Positions 15,733-23,822 of a DNA stretch of 25,079 nucleotides are shown here, in pieces. Each line of letters starts with the position of its first letter. Positions within the stretch are counted from its first letter, which is position 1. Made by a program: the position numbers and the translations under genes. The notes below the pieces were generated by a model, which saw nothing but the letters and a program-made list of their open reading frames with translations, made no database searches and was not told the DNA's origin. This DNA is from Actinomycetes bacterium (GTDB lineage: Bacteria > Actinomycetota > Acidimicrobiia > Acidimicrobiales > Palsa-688). Location of the stretch: the NCBI GenBank assembly GCA_021808665.1, contig JAKBBA010000049.1, forward strand, positions 1-25,079, read 5' to 3'.

Positions 15733-16416
15733 ATGCAGAGGCGACCGAGACCTGACGAGATCGTTGACATGATGCGCAGGGCGATCAGGGAAAGGTTGTT
15801 GCTCCCAGGTGAAGCACTCAACCAGGACGATCTGGCGCGCCGCTTCGGAGTCAGCAGGATTCCCCTTCGGGAGGCTTTGCGTACCTTGGTCGGCGAAGGC
15901 CTGGTGGTCATGCAGCCGGGGGCGGGCGCCATGGTAACGGAACTGCACGTCCAAGAGCTGGACGAATTGTTTGACCTCAGGTCCCAGCTCGAACCCTCGC
16001 TTACCGCCGCAGTGGTCGGACGCGTGAGCCCCGAGCAGCTGGATCAGCTGGATCGCCAGATTGAACAGTTGGACGCTCTGGACGGCTCGGATCCTGAGGG
16101 TTGGGCAGCGCAGCATTACAGTTTCCACCGTCGACTGCTCGAGATGTCAGGTCGACGCCACTCGCTGCGGCTATTGACTCAGGTGAACAACCTCTTGGAA
16201 CCGTACAACAGGCTGTACTCGACGCTGGTCGGGCCTCAAGCCCATGCTTCGGGGGAGCACCGGCAGCTTGTGGCGACGATCCGCGATGGGGACCGCGAAG
16301 CTGTAGAGCGTCAAGTGGGCGAAAGCATCGCAAGGGCCCGGAAGAATCTGGAGACAGCCGTATCGTCATCTGTCGAGGCAAAAGATCCTCTGCCGGCTCT
16401 GCTCGTCGATCGCTAG
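15733..16416 (+). CDS. GntR-family transcriptional regulator, FCD (FadR-like) subfamily
   Basis: This 227-residue cytoplasmic DNA-binding protein has an N-terminal winged helix (about residues 5-70): ERLLLPGEALNQDDLARRFGVSRIPLREALRTLVGEGLVVMQPGAGAMV, the textbook GntR pattern. The remainder is an all-helical FCD effector domain with the acidic start LFDLRSQLEPSL, the helix HYSFHRRLLEMSG, and a later EHRQLVATIRDGDREA, where the metal-binding Asp/His residues of FCD proteins lie. Such proteins usually sense small organic acids and repress neighbouring uptake or catabolic genes. It sits between the two paralogous transporters and is the natural candidate for the palindrome at 10713-10730. Confidence 0.92.
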   Translation: MQRRPRPDEIVDMMRRAIRERLLLPGEALNQDDLARRFGVSRIPLREALRTLVGEGLVVMQPGAGAMVTELHVQELDELFDLRSQLEPSLTAAVVGRVSPEQLDQLDRQIEQLDALDGSDPEGWAAQHYSFHRRLLEMSGRRHSLRLLTQVNNLLEPYNRLYSTLVGPQAHASGEHRQLVATIRDGDREAVERQVGESIARARKNLETAVSSSVEAKDPLPALLVDR

Positions 16417-16497
16417 CCGATGCCTCGGTCGTAACACGGACGCCTCCCTGTCTGGGGGATCGAGTCGACGACGGAGACATACTTCGCTCGGCAGTTC

Positions 16498-16503
16498 TAA
16501 ACT
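16498..16503 (+). promoter_or_regulatory. Candidate -10 of livH2
   Basis: TAAACT ends 9 nt before the livH2 ATG in a 96-bp gap after the regulator. No Shine-Dalgarno is evident. It would give system 2 its own near-leaderless transcript. Confidence 0.35.
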
Positions 16504-16512
16504 CGGTTCGGT

Positions 16513-17361
16513 ATGTCTTTTGTAGTCGGGGGAATCCTGGGTAGCGGTGGCATTCTCGCCCTTGGCGCCTGCGGTTTCAGCCTGCTCTACTGGCTGACGG
16601 GAGTGGCGAACCTTGCGCAGGGTAGCCTTGTTATCGTAGGGGCGCTGTCGTCGTGGGAACTTCAGTCGAAGCTTCATTTCCCGGTGTTGCTGGCCGGCGC
16701 GATCGCAGTCTGTGCGGGCTTCGCTCTCGGTTACCTTCTTTGGCGTTACATCATCGGACGCGCCGAGCTGAAACTGCCGTTGTTCCGCTTGATCGTCGGT
16801 TTTGCGTGTGGTCTCGGTCTTGCCAGCGGTCTCGCGCTGATAGTGACCTCAAACTTCGTATGGATCCCGACTAAGACAGGAACCGACCAGGTCGCTCTCG
16901 CCAGGATGGCCGTGCACCTTCCCGACGTCGTCGCTGGTCTGGTCGGTGTCGCAACAGCCTTGGCGATTTCTTGGACTATCCGCTCGACTCGGATCGGACT
17001 TGTTCTTCGCGCGATATCCGATGACCACGACGCTGCAAGGCTCTTGGGAGTTCGCTCCGTGCGCCTCGTCTATCTTGTTGCAGGAATAGCGGGAGCTCTA
17101 GCAGCCCTAGGCGGCGTTTTTGCTGTCTGGAGAGGCGCAGTCGCGACCTCAGAGATCAACCGTTACACAATCGACGTGGCGGTGGCAGGAGTAGCCGGTC
17201 GGCTCGGTAGCCTTCGCGGGGCCGTCGCCGCCAGCTTTCTGCTCGCCGCGCTCTCCGCTGTAGTTGAGGAATGGTCGTCGCACCGGCTGATCGAATTGTG
17301 CGCGCTGGGATTGGTCCTCGCAGGGGTGTGGCTGCTTCCAACGCGGAAGGTAACTCCGTGA
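16513..17361 (+). CDS. livH: HAAT ABC transporter permease, LivH type (system 2)
   Basis: This 282-residue multi-span permease is paralogous to the system 1 LivH but clearly diverged. It shows GSGGILALGACGFSLLYWLTGVANLAQGSLVIVGALSSWE (the LivH N-terminal signature, with NLAQGS for NLAHGS), the coupling loop LRAISDDHDAARLLGVRSVRLV and AGRLGSLRGAVAASFLLAALS near the C-terminus. There is a probable -10 but no Shine-Dalgarno before the ATG. Its TGA overlaps the GTG of the fused livM-livG gene (GTGA at 17358-17361). No binding-protein gene stands before it; SBP2 lies at the far end of the cluster on the other strand. Confidence 0.9.
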   Translation: MSFVVGGILGSGGILALGACGFSLLYWLTGVANLAQGSLVIVGALSSWELQSKLHFPVLLAGAIAVCAGFALGYLLWRYIIGRAELKLPLFRLIVGFACGLGLASGLALIVTSNFVWIPTKTGTDQVALARMAVHLPDVVAGLVGVATALAISWTIRSTRIGLVLRAISDDHDAARLLGVRSVRLVYLVAGIAGALAALGGVFAVWRGAVATSEINRYTIDVAVAGVAGRLGSLRGAVAASFLLAALSAVVEEWSSHRLIELCALGLVLAGVWLLPTRKVTP

Positions 17362-19163
17362 GCAGGCCAAGGACGGTGTCGCGTTTCGGGGCTCCCTCGT
17401 CAGTGTGGCGTCTCGTGTCGGCGGTTGCCCTTGCGCTCGGAGGAACGGCGGTTGTCGCCGCGAGCCCGTCAGAGTGGGGCACAGTTGGATTGGAAGTAGC
17501 CTTGGCGCAGTCGTGGAACCTGATAGGGGGCTATGGAGGTTACCCCAGCCTTGGCCAGGTCGCACCCTACGGAGTCGGGGCCTACGCTCTTGGCCTCTCC
17601 GTTGTCTACCTCCACCTCAATGTCTATTCGTCGTTAGCTTTGGCGGTTGCCGGGGGGGCAGTATTTTGCGCAGCGACCGGACTGCTGGCGCCGCGACGAC
17701 GGGCCGTGAACTTCGCCGTGGTCACACTTGCTGTCGCCGCTGGCACTGAGGAACTGTTCAGCCTCTGGGGTGCTGTCTCGCCGGGTGGCACCGGATTGAC
17801 TGTCAGTACCGTCGGCTTGCATCGAGCCGGTGCCTACATAGGCTCGGCCGACTTTGGTCTTGTTGCTGGGGCCGTGGCGGTGTTGGCAACGTTCGTGGTC
17901 GCGTTCGTAAGCCGCAGCCGCATGGCTGCTGGAGCCACTCTCCAGCGAGCGGACCTCAAGCTCTCGGAGGCTTGCGGCGTGGCCTCCCGCTCTATCCCGT
18001 TTCAGATATTTCTGGTGTCTGGTGCTATCGCCGGACTGGCGGGAGGGGTCGCTGCGATTCACGACGTCGTCCTCGAGCCCTCGACAATGTTCGACCCCGG
18101 CCTCAGCGTCCTCGTCGTGGCCGCGGTCGTGCTCGGGGGTCGAGCGACCGTCGCCGGACCTGTCATCGGGGTTCTCGCCCTTTCAGGTCTCGAGGTGGCG
18201 GTAGGCTACGTGGTGCCGGGAGCTCACCAATTCGCCTTGGCTGCTGTAACAGTTGCAGCGATCGTAATTGATCCGCGGGGCCTCGTCTCGTCTCGAGCAG
18301 CCAAGTGGTCAGCGCATCCCCATGCCGAGGCCAAAGCAATGCCGAGTGCAGAAGCAATGGTGCCCGAGGTGCCTAGACAACACGGTCGAGTTCCGACGGA
18401 CATTGCAACGACCGGAAAGAGCCCAATCGTGGAAATCCGGGCCCTCACCAAACGCTTTGGCGGTCGAGGCGTGCTTGTCGACGTCAATTTGAAGGTCCAA
18501 CCGGGTGAGGTGCTCGCTCTCATCGGACCGAACGGCGCAGGCAAGACGACTCTCCTGGACTGCATTTCGGCGCTGGTCCGCCCTGACGGCGGCGAAGTTC
18601 TGATCGAAGGATGCTCGACGCGCGCAACGGGTCCGTCAAAGCTTGCCGGGATCGGCCTGGCAAGGAGCTTTCAGGTGCCGAGGCCCGTCCACTGGTTGAG
18701 CGTGGCGGACCAAGTCGGTCTCGCTGCGGCATATGGGGCGACTCCGCGGCTAGGACGAAGCAACGCACAGGCGGTTGCATGGAATGCGCTCGACAAGCTG
18801 CGCCTGCTGGAACAGCGTCAATGCCGGCCGGGGCAGCTGTCGACCGGCGGCATCAGAAGACTTGAAATTGCCAGAGTTATCGCAATGCGCCCGACGATAG
18901 CGATCCTCGACGAGCCACTAGCGGGACTCTCGTCCGAGGAGATCGAAGTAGTCGTCGGCGCGGTTTGCGACCTGGCATCGAGTGGAGCGACGGTCATAGT
19001 GGTCGAACACCTCGTAAGCGCCGTCTGGGCGATAGCCGACAGCGTTGCATTCCTCGATGCAGGACGCGTAGTGCGCCACGGAACTAGCGAGGACGTCCTC
19101 ACGGATCCAGTATTGCTAGAACCGTATCTCGGCTCGAACCGACTCACCAGGCTGCGATTGTGA
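17358..19163 (+). CDS. Fused LivM permease - LivG ATPase (system 2)
   Basis: A single 601-residue chain joins an inner-membrane LivM permease (residues 1 to about 310) to a cytoplasmic LivG ATPase (about 357-601) by a polar linker rich in Ala, Pro and Met. The permease shows QSWNLIGGYGGYPSLGQVAPYGVGAYALG, a diverged LivM motif. The ATPase has Walker A GPNGAGKT (from residue 390), Q-loop LARSFQVPRP, signature LSTGGIRR, Walker B IAILDEPLAGLS and H-loop VVEHL. GTG 17358 has GGAAGG 7 nt upstream and overlaps the livH2 stop by 4 nt; the frame opens earlier, at 17271. The fusion fixes 1:1 stoichiometry of permease and ATPase. System 1 keeps these as two genes. Confidence 0.92.
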   Translation: MSRPRTVSRFGAPSSVWRLVSAVALALGGTAVVAASPSEWGTVGLEVALAQSWNLIGGYGGYPSLGQVAPYGVGAYALGLSVVYLHLNVYSSLALAVAGGAVFCAATGLLAPRRRAVNFAVVTLAVAAGTEELFSLWGAVSPGGTGLTVSTVGLHRAGAYIGSADFGLVAGAVAVLATFVVAFVSRSRMAAGATLQRADLKLSEACGVASRSIPFQIFLVSGAIAGLAGGVAAIHDVVLEPSTMFDPGLSVLVVAAVVLGGRATVAGPVIGVLALSGLEVAVGYVVPGAHQFALAAVTVAAIVIDPRGLVSSRAAKWSAHPHAEAKAMPSAEAMVPEVPRQHGRVPTDIATTGKSPIVEIRALTKRFGGRGVLVDVNLKVQPGEVLALIGPNGAGKTTLLDCISALVRPDGGEVLIEGCSTRATGPSKLAGIGLARSFQVPRPVHWLSVADQVGLAAAYGATPRLGRSNAQAVAWNALDKLRLLEQRQCRPGQLSTGGIRRLEIARVIAMRPTIAILDEPLAGLSSEEIEVVVGAVCDLASSGATVIVVEHLVSAVWAIADSVAFLDAGRVVRHGTSEDVLTDPVLLEPYLGSNRLTRLRL

Positions 19164-19208
19164 GTGGTCATGCGCGTGCCGCGAGGATCCCCGAGCGAGG
19201 TGAACCTC

Positions 19209-19958
19209 GTGTCTTATGCCAGCCGTCGCTCCGAAGGTAGCAACGTAGCGCTTGTGGAGGCCCGAAACATGTGGGTAAAGCTTTCCGGAACACCGATCAT
19301 CAAAGGGGCAAGCCTGCGGATCGAAAGATGCGAACTCGTTGCTCTTGTCGGCCGGAACGGGGCCGGCAAAACGACCCTTCTCAACGCCCTGTCCGGGCTC
19401 CGAGCTATGTCGGAAGGGTCGGTTAGCATCCGAGGGGTCGACGTAAGCTCGCAGGGGCCTGAAGATCGTCGGAACTATGGTTTGGTACACGTCCCCGAAG
19501 GGCACCGAGTTTTTCCGAGCCTGACGGTCCGAGAAAACCTGATCGTCGGCGGTTGGGGTCGCTCAAGCGTTACCATCGACGACGTAATCGACAGGCTGCC
19601 GGCGCTTGGCGATATCCTCGGTGCTAGCGCCGGAACCTTGGCCTCGTCGGACCGACAGCTTTGCTGCCTTGGAAGGGCTCTCATGGCGGATCCCTGCGTT
19701 CTCCTCCTTGACGAGATCTTCGTCGGCCTATCACCGTTGGCGGCTGACGAACTGCTTGGTCAGTTCCCGGACCTTGTGTCTGGAGGGGTTTCGATGTTGC
19801 TGGTCGATCAGAACATCGGTCGCAGCATGGCGATCGCCGACCGTACGGTCGTCATTGATGCCGGGAGGATCGTCGCCGACGGCACGACCGGTGAGCTCCT
19901 TGCCAAGGGACTGGTACCAACCGGGCCTCCGCTCAGCGGCTCGCCGTCTGCGCGATGA
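19209..19958 (+). CDS. livF: HAAT ABC transporter ATPase, LivF type (system 2), degenerate signature
   Basis: This 249-residue ATPase is the partner of the fused LivG. Walker A is GRNGAGKTT, the LivF-type loop is VHVPEGHRVFPSLTVRENL, Walker B is VLLLDE and the switch segment is LLVDQN. The ABC signature, usually MSGGEQQ or LSGGQ, reads LASSDRQ (144-150), so both glycines are lost. The usual DEPxxGL reads DEIFVGL, losing the proline. The Walker A and B residues are intact. GTG 19209 follows a strong GAGGTG with a 6-nt spacer and is preferred; starts at 19164 or 19170 are possible. It is the last plus-strand gene of the cluster and converges with SBP2 across about 40 bp. Confidence 0.88.
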   Translation: MSYASRRSEGSNVALVEARNMWVKLSGTPIIKGASLRIERCELVALVGRNGAGKTTLLNALSGLRAMSEGSVSIRGVDVSSQGPEDRRNYGLVHVPEGHRVFPSLTVRENLIVGGWGRSSVTIDDVIDRLPALGDILGASAGTLASSDRQLCCLGRALMADPCVLLLDEIFVGLSPLAADELLGQFPDLVSGGVSMLLVDQNIGRSMAIADRTVVIDAGRIVADGTTGELLAKGLVPTGPPLSGSPSAR

Positions 19959-20000
19959 ACGCAGGATGGTTGTGGTGGTGCGCTCACGCTGACGCGTTGC

Positions 20001-21296
20001 CTAGAAGGACCCGGCGGTCTGGACAGGCAAGGGGTAGACGACGTGCGCTGACAAGTGCGTTGCGGTAGACCCTGAAATCCGTGCAACTGGAGGCAAGATT
20101 GCAACCTGTGCGCCGGCAGAGTTGATTCGCCATGTCCCAAGAAGGGTGTGGAGGTTACCTGAATCCGAATTGAGGGCCTCGCGGATTCCGAGCTCGCTAG
20201 TAGAGGTGGCGCTGGCAAGAGCGGACTGGATTATTACTCCGGTGTTGTATCCCGCCAGGTTCAAGAAGTTGATCGATACATGACCGTTAGATTCGAATAT
20301 CGACTCGAACTGTCCCTCAAGCATTCCAGCGTTCACGGGTTGATAGGCGACTGTAGGTGGGAGCGCGTAGGTGTACGTGCCATTCAGTGCTGCCGGTCCG
20401 TCGGCTGCCAGGAGTTCGTTACCTAGCTGTCCCGGATTCGCCGTGAAGACGACTCTCGGGTGTATCGGCGAGAGGCGGATCGCTGGAAGAAAGGCTTGGT
20501 CATTGAGTTGATATCCCAACTCGACAATGGCATCCGGCTTGAGTGCGGCCAGACGCTCAATGGTGGGTCCGTAAGCCGTCGTCGTCGTCGGAACGGATAC
20601 GTTGGCAATTGGTGCGTCACCGGCTTTAGTAAGTGTCGATACAATCGTCTGATCCTGAGTGGCATCGAAACCGTTCAGGTCGTAGACAACGGCAGTGCGT
20701 CGGAGCTTCGCCGCGATCAGGAAGTGAGCGAGCGGGATGGGCCAAACCTGCGAAGCTGTCAGATCGCAGAGCACGATGTATGGGTTGGAGCCACCGAAGA
20801 ACTCTGAGGCAGTCCCCGTTTGGTCGAACAGTAAGATCTGATGTTCTTTTGCCACTGTGACAGCAGGTGCAGTCAGGACTGTCCCAAAGTCGCTGACAAG
20901 AAGCCGGACCGAATTGTTCGACAGTAGTTTGCGGTAGAGAACCGACGCTTGGGTGACCGAGCTGTGGTCGTCATAGGCGAGCAACTTGAGCGGTATCCGC
21001 TTGCGGAGTGATCCCACCAGTACACCGCCGCGGGAGTTCTCGATGCGCACCCACGCTTGCAGCCCAGCGAATTCTGCCATCGAGGCTCCCGCAAACTGAC
21101 CTGAGCTTGCGTACAGCGTTCCGACGGTGATCGACCCGTTGACTACCAGGGCAGGTCCTGGCGATTCCGCTGCGAGCGACGTGACGAACGTGCCCAACAG
21201 GGCGGCGGCGAGTGACAATCTAAGTGCCATTCGCCGCGCTCTGCTCGGTACCAGCCTGCTGCGCCTCCACGAGTCCCTGAGCCTGACCGTGCTCAC
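20001..21296 (-). CDS. HAAT-family ABC transporter substrate-binding protein (SBP2), no lipobox
   Basis: This 431-residue LIV-type binding protein is paralogous to SBP1: ITVGTLYASSGQFAGASMAEFAGL, SDFGTVLTAPAVTVAKE and FDQTGTASEFF match it almost segment by segment. The N-terminus has a long basic region ending in RRMALRL, a hydrophobic core (SLAAALLGTFVTSLAA) and an A-x-A-like exit, but no cysteine, so it is not a lipoprotein. The double Arg might be a weak Tat signal. The GTG at 21296 has no Shine-Dalgarno; ATG 21230 (RRM) is an alternative. It lies 52 nt downstream of the IlvG-like gene on the same strand, suggesting one message. It presumably serves system 2. Confidence 0.88.
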   Translation of the reverse strand: MSTVRLRDSWRRSRLVPSRARRMALRLSLAAALLGTFVTSLAAESPGPALVVNGSITVGTLYASSGQFAGASMAEFAGLQAWVRIENSRGGVLVGSLRKRIPLKLLAYDDHSSVTQASVLYRKLLSNNSVRLLVSDFGTVLTAPAVTVAKEHQILLFDQTGTASEFFGGSNPYIVLCDLTASQVWPIPLAHFLIAAKLRRTAVVYDLNGFDATQDQTIVSTLTKAGDAPIANVSVPTTTTAYGPTIERLAALKPDAIVELGYQLNDQAFLPAIRLSPIHPRVVFTANPGQLGNELLAADGPAALNGTYTYALPPTVAYQPVNAGMLEGQFESIFESNGHVSINFLNLAGYNTGVIIQSALASATSTSELGIREALNSDSGNLHTLLGTWRINSAGAQVAILPPVARISGSTATHLSAHVVYPLPVQTAGSF

Positions 21297-21348
21297 GTGA
21301 CGGTTGGCCTGCGGGCCGACGTCGCGCCAGTCGAGACGAAAACGCTTG

Positions 21349-22995
21349 TCATCCCAAGTTCGAGCTTCTCGGGTACTGGTCTGCAGGGTCCGTCGCGATG
21401 TTGAGCAGGTAAGGGACGCCAGAGTGAAATGCGCGATCTAGGGCGGGACCGATCTCGTCGGCCTTATCGACTGTCTCGCCACCCGCTCCTAAAGCTTGGG
21501 CGACCAGGTCGTAGCGAGTTCCGGGCTGAAGGTCACACGCAACGTCGTAACCGTAAACGGCACGCATCGGGTGCTTCTCGAGGCCCCAAATGCCGTTGTT
21601 GCCGACGATCAGCACGACTGGCAGATTGTGACGGACGAGAGTGTCGATGTCGCTCAACGCAAATCCGGCTGCTCCGTCGCCGAGAATGGCGACTACCTGA
21701 GAGCTCGGCTTCGCGAGGCGCGCTGCCACAGAGTAGCCGATGCCATTACCCAGGCAGCCATACGGGCCCGTGTCGAGCCAGCACCCGGGTGTGTACGACG
21801 GGACGTATTTTCCTGCGTACGAAGCGAAGTCGCCTCCGTCGCAGATGAGAACGGTGTCGCGCTCCATGCGGGCTGACAACTCACCGAAGATCCGGGTTGG
21901 TTTGATCGGTTCAGACGTCGCCGTCATCTTGTCGCGGTCTGCTGCAATCGATGCATCTTCTGCATTCCGCAAACGGTCAACCCAATCGCGGTGGCTGCGT
22001 CTCGGGCCGGCCCAGGCGGCGATTGCGTCGAGAATCAAGTTGAGGTCACCGGCGATGCTAGCAGCCGTGGTGGCCATAGGGGAACGCACTTCGTCGCTGT
22101 CGACGAGATGCACCACACGAGCGTCGCCGAAACGGCCGAACCCGAGGCGGAAATCGAGTGGTGTGCCGACTACGACGACAAGGTCGGCCTCCCGGCTTAG
22201 AACGCCTCGGGTACGGCTGAACGCCAGGTGGTGGTCAGCCGGAAGGCAACCCCGGCCCATCCCGTTCGCGAAGCAGGGCAACTCCATCGCCTCGACCGCC
22301 CGGCGCAACGAGTCCCACGCCCCGCCCCAGTAGACGTCACTGCCGGCGATCAGAGCCGGGGTGTGTGCCGATGCGATCATCGCTGCGATGCTGCTGACAG
22401 CGCCTTCGTCGATTGATTCCGCCTCCAAGGGGCGCCGGGCTCGGTTGTCGACTTGCGAGCCTGGCGGCGGGACGGAGTCCTGCGGGGAGAACAGCACATC
22501 CATCGGAAAGTCCACGAAGACGGGGCCTCGGTGGGCTGTTGTGGCTGCCCCAAGAGCTGAGCGAACCGTGTCAGCGACGTTCGCTGAGTCGTACGCCGTG
22601 GTCGCCATCTTGGTTATCGAACTGAGGATCGGGACGTGATCGAGCTCCTGCAGGGACCCCGAACCCCAGCGCGCCTGGGGCGCCCGCCCACCGAGGACGA
22701 CGAGCGGAGACCCGTTGAAGTGTGCGGAGGTGACGGCGCTCACGCCGTTGGTAACGCCAGGGCCGGCGGTGAGGACTGCGAGTCCGGCAGTCCTTGTCAG
22801 CTTTGCCCATGCTTCTGCCGCCCACGTCGCCGTCTGCTCGTGGCGGGTGTCGACGATGCGCATTCCGACTTTCATCGCAGCGTCGTAGAGCGGCCACACG
22901 TGTCCTCCGTTGAGGGTGAACATGGTGTCCACCCCGAACTCGCTGAGCGGCTTCAATGCCAGCTCCCCTGTATGCGAGGCTTGTTCTTGGCCCAT
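21349..22995 (-). CDS. ilvG: Thiamine-diphosphate enzyme of the acetolactate synthase family, IlvG (Rv1820)-like
   Basis: This 548-residue protein has the three-domain TPP-enzyme fold. The N-terminal domain carries GVDTMFTLNGGH and the TPP-activating E53 in DTRHEQTA, then AGPGVTNGVSAV and a segment GGRAPQARWGSGSLQELDH that I recognise from mycobacterial IlvG. The central domain has ALIAGSDVYWGG and the C-terminal domain the Mg/TPP motif GDG (439-441) to NN (467-468), ending YPRSSNLG. Family members condense or cleave 2-oxo acids or acyl-CoAs; true acetolactate synthase activity is not assured, and no small regulatory subunit lies nearby. The start is leaderless (TAGCGT, 6 nt, ATG). It lies upstream of SBP2 in the same direction, tying the enzyme to the transporter. 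Confidence 0.85.
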   Translation of the reverse strand: MGQEQASHTGELALKPLSEFGVDTMFTLNGGHVWPLYDAAMKVGMRIVDTRHEQTATWAAEAWAKLTRTAGLAVLTAGPGVTNGVSAVTSAHFNGSPLVVLGGRAPQARWGSGSLQELDHVPILSSITKMATTAYDSANVADTVRSALGAATTAHRGPVFVDFPMDVLFSPQDSVPPPGSQVDNRARRPLEAESIDEGAVSSIAAMIASAHTPALIAGSDVYWGGAWDSLRRAVEAMELPCFANGMGRGCLPADHHLAFSRTRGVLSREADLVVVVGTPLDFRLGFGRFGDARVVHLVDSDEVRSPMATTAASIAGDLNLILDAIAAWAGPRRSHRDWVDRLRNAEDASIAADRDKMTATSEPIKPTRIFGELSARMERDTVLICDGGDFASYAGKYVPSYTPGCWLDTGPYGCLGNGIGYSVAARLAKPSSQVVAILGDGAAGFALSDIDTLVRHNLPVVLIVGNNGIWGLEKHPMRAVYGYDVACDLQPGTRYDLVAQALGAGGETVDKADEIGPALDRAFHSGVPYLLNIATDPADQYPRSSNLG

Positions 22996-23001
22996 GCCGC
23001 C

Positions 23002-23007
23002 ACGCTA
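23002..23007 (-). promoter_or_regulatory. -10 of the ilvG-like gene within palindrome ACGCTAGCGT
   Basis: On the minus strand TAGCGT is followed by GGCGGC and the ATG at 22995, the 6-nt leaderless spacing seen elsewhere in the window. The hexamer is half of a perfect 10-bp palindrome (23002-23011), which could double as an operator. Confidence 0.45.
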
Positions 23008-23035
23008 GCGTCAGCCGCCCGTCTCGTCCCGTCCT

Positions 23036-23051
23036 AGCGGCTCATGCCGCT
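23036..23051. promoter_or_regulatory. Perfect inverted repeat in the ilvG-like / membrane-gene divergent region
   Basis: AGCGGC-TCAT-GCCGCT has 6-bp arms and a 4-base centre. It lies about 30 bp upstream of the ilvG-like -10, where a regulator could sit. It does not resemble the 10713-10730 palindrome. The remainder of this 206-bp divergent gap contains an AT-richer TAGGATAATG segment near 23099-23108 that could be a plus-strand -10. Confidence 0.3.
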
Positions 23052-23201
23052 TTCGAACAGGTGTAGAACACAGTGGCGCCAACGTATTGGTAACGCTTAG
23101 GATAATGCTCTGGGCGTGCGCAAAAAGGGGAGCTGTGTGGCGACCGATCCACTTCTCGAACAGGTCAGCTCCCGAGGCAGCCGCCTGTCTGGAGTAAACG
23201 A

Positions 23202-23822
23202 ATGGTAGATGTGAGCAGCGGTACAGCGATCTCAGGGACAGGGAGGACGCAGTATGAGGCACCACGTCGCCCTGACTTTGAAATCGTGCCGCGAAGGGGC
23301 CTGTTCGTCGTAGCGGCGGTGATCGCTGGATTAGTGGCCACGATCCTAACCAACAGCCTTTGGGCAATCGACTTCTACCACGTTGTCGGTGGGGGGATGT
23401 GGACCGCACTCGACCTGTTCCTGGGCTTTGTGCTCGGGCCTATCTTGGGGCGGCTGTCGATCCCGGCGAGGACCGAGCTCACGATGCGGCTGATGCCGAA
23501 GATGGTCCTAATCATGCCAACGCTTGTAATTTCGACTCTGGCGGGAGGTTGGCAGCTCGCCCGCCACCTCGGTTACCTCAACGGCACCTATTCCCACCAC
23601 GGTTGGATCGTCGCCTCCTTCGTAGTGGTCGCGGTCATGGCCGTGGTCGCACTCGGGGTCTTGGAACCTGCGAACGTGGCGGTGCTGTTCGAGCTGAAGA
23701 AGCCCCGACCGAACGGTGAGATCATCGCCCGGCTCATGCGCCGGTTCATCTACACAGCGGGTATCACCGGCGCCATGCAGATAGCGACGCTGGTGATAAT
23801 GACCAGAATCGCCACCACATGA
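23202..23822 (+). CDS. Multi-span membrane protein, CopD/DUF2269-like
   Basis: This 206-residue integral membrane protein has about five hydrophobic helices after a 28-residue polar N-terminus. The second segment DFYHVVGGGMWTALDLFLGFVLGPIL resembles the His-containing helix of CopD-like or DUF2269-type proteins (LHxxGxxxWxG), where a histidine may hold haem or metal. A second His pair (SHHGW) sits between later helices. GGAG lies 7 nt before the ATG, a clear start. Its TGA overlaps the ATG of the next membrane gene, so the two are translationally coupled and their products may form a complex. Function unknown; the family call is by pattern only. Confidence 0.75.
   Translation: MVDVSSGTAISGTGRTQYEAPRRPDFEIVPRRGLFVVAAVIAGLVATILTNSLWAIDFYHVVGGGMWTALDLFLGFVLGPILGRLSIPARTELTMRLMPKMVLIMPTLVISTLAGGWQLARHLGYLNGTYSHHGWIVASFVVVAVMAVVALGVLEPANVAVLFELKKPRPNGEIIARLMRRFIYTAGITGAMQIATLVIMTRIATT

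Noticed and set aside
15364..16128. 254-codon minus-strand frame across livF1 and gntR
   Set aside because: It spans two conserved plus-strand genes and lacks any family motif.
23058..23078. ACACAGT half-site near the ilvG-like promoter resembling the 10713-10730 palindrome
   Set aside because: Only the right half matches; the left half does not fit, and a 7-base match is expected by chance in 25 kb.
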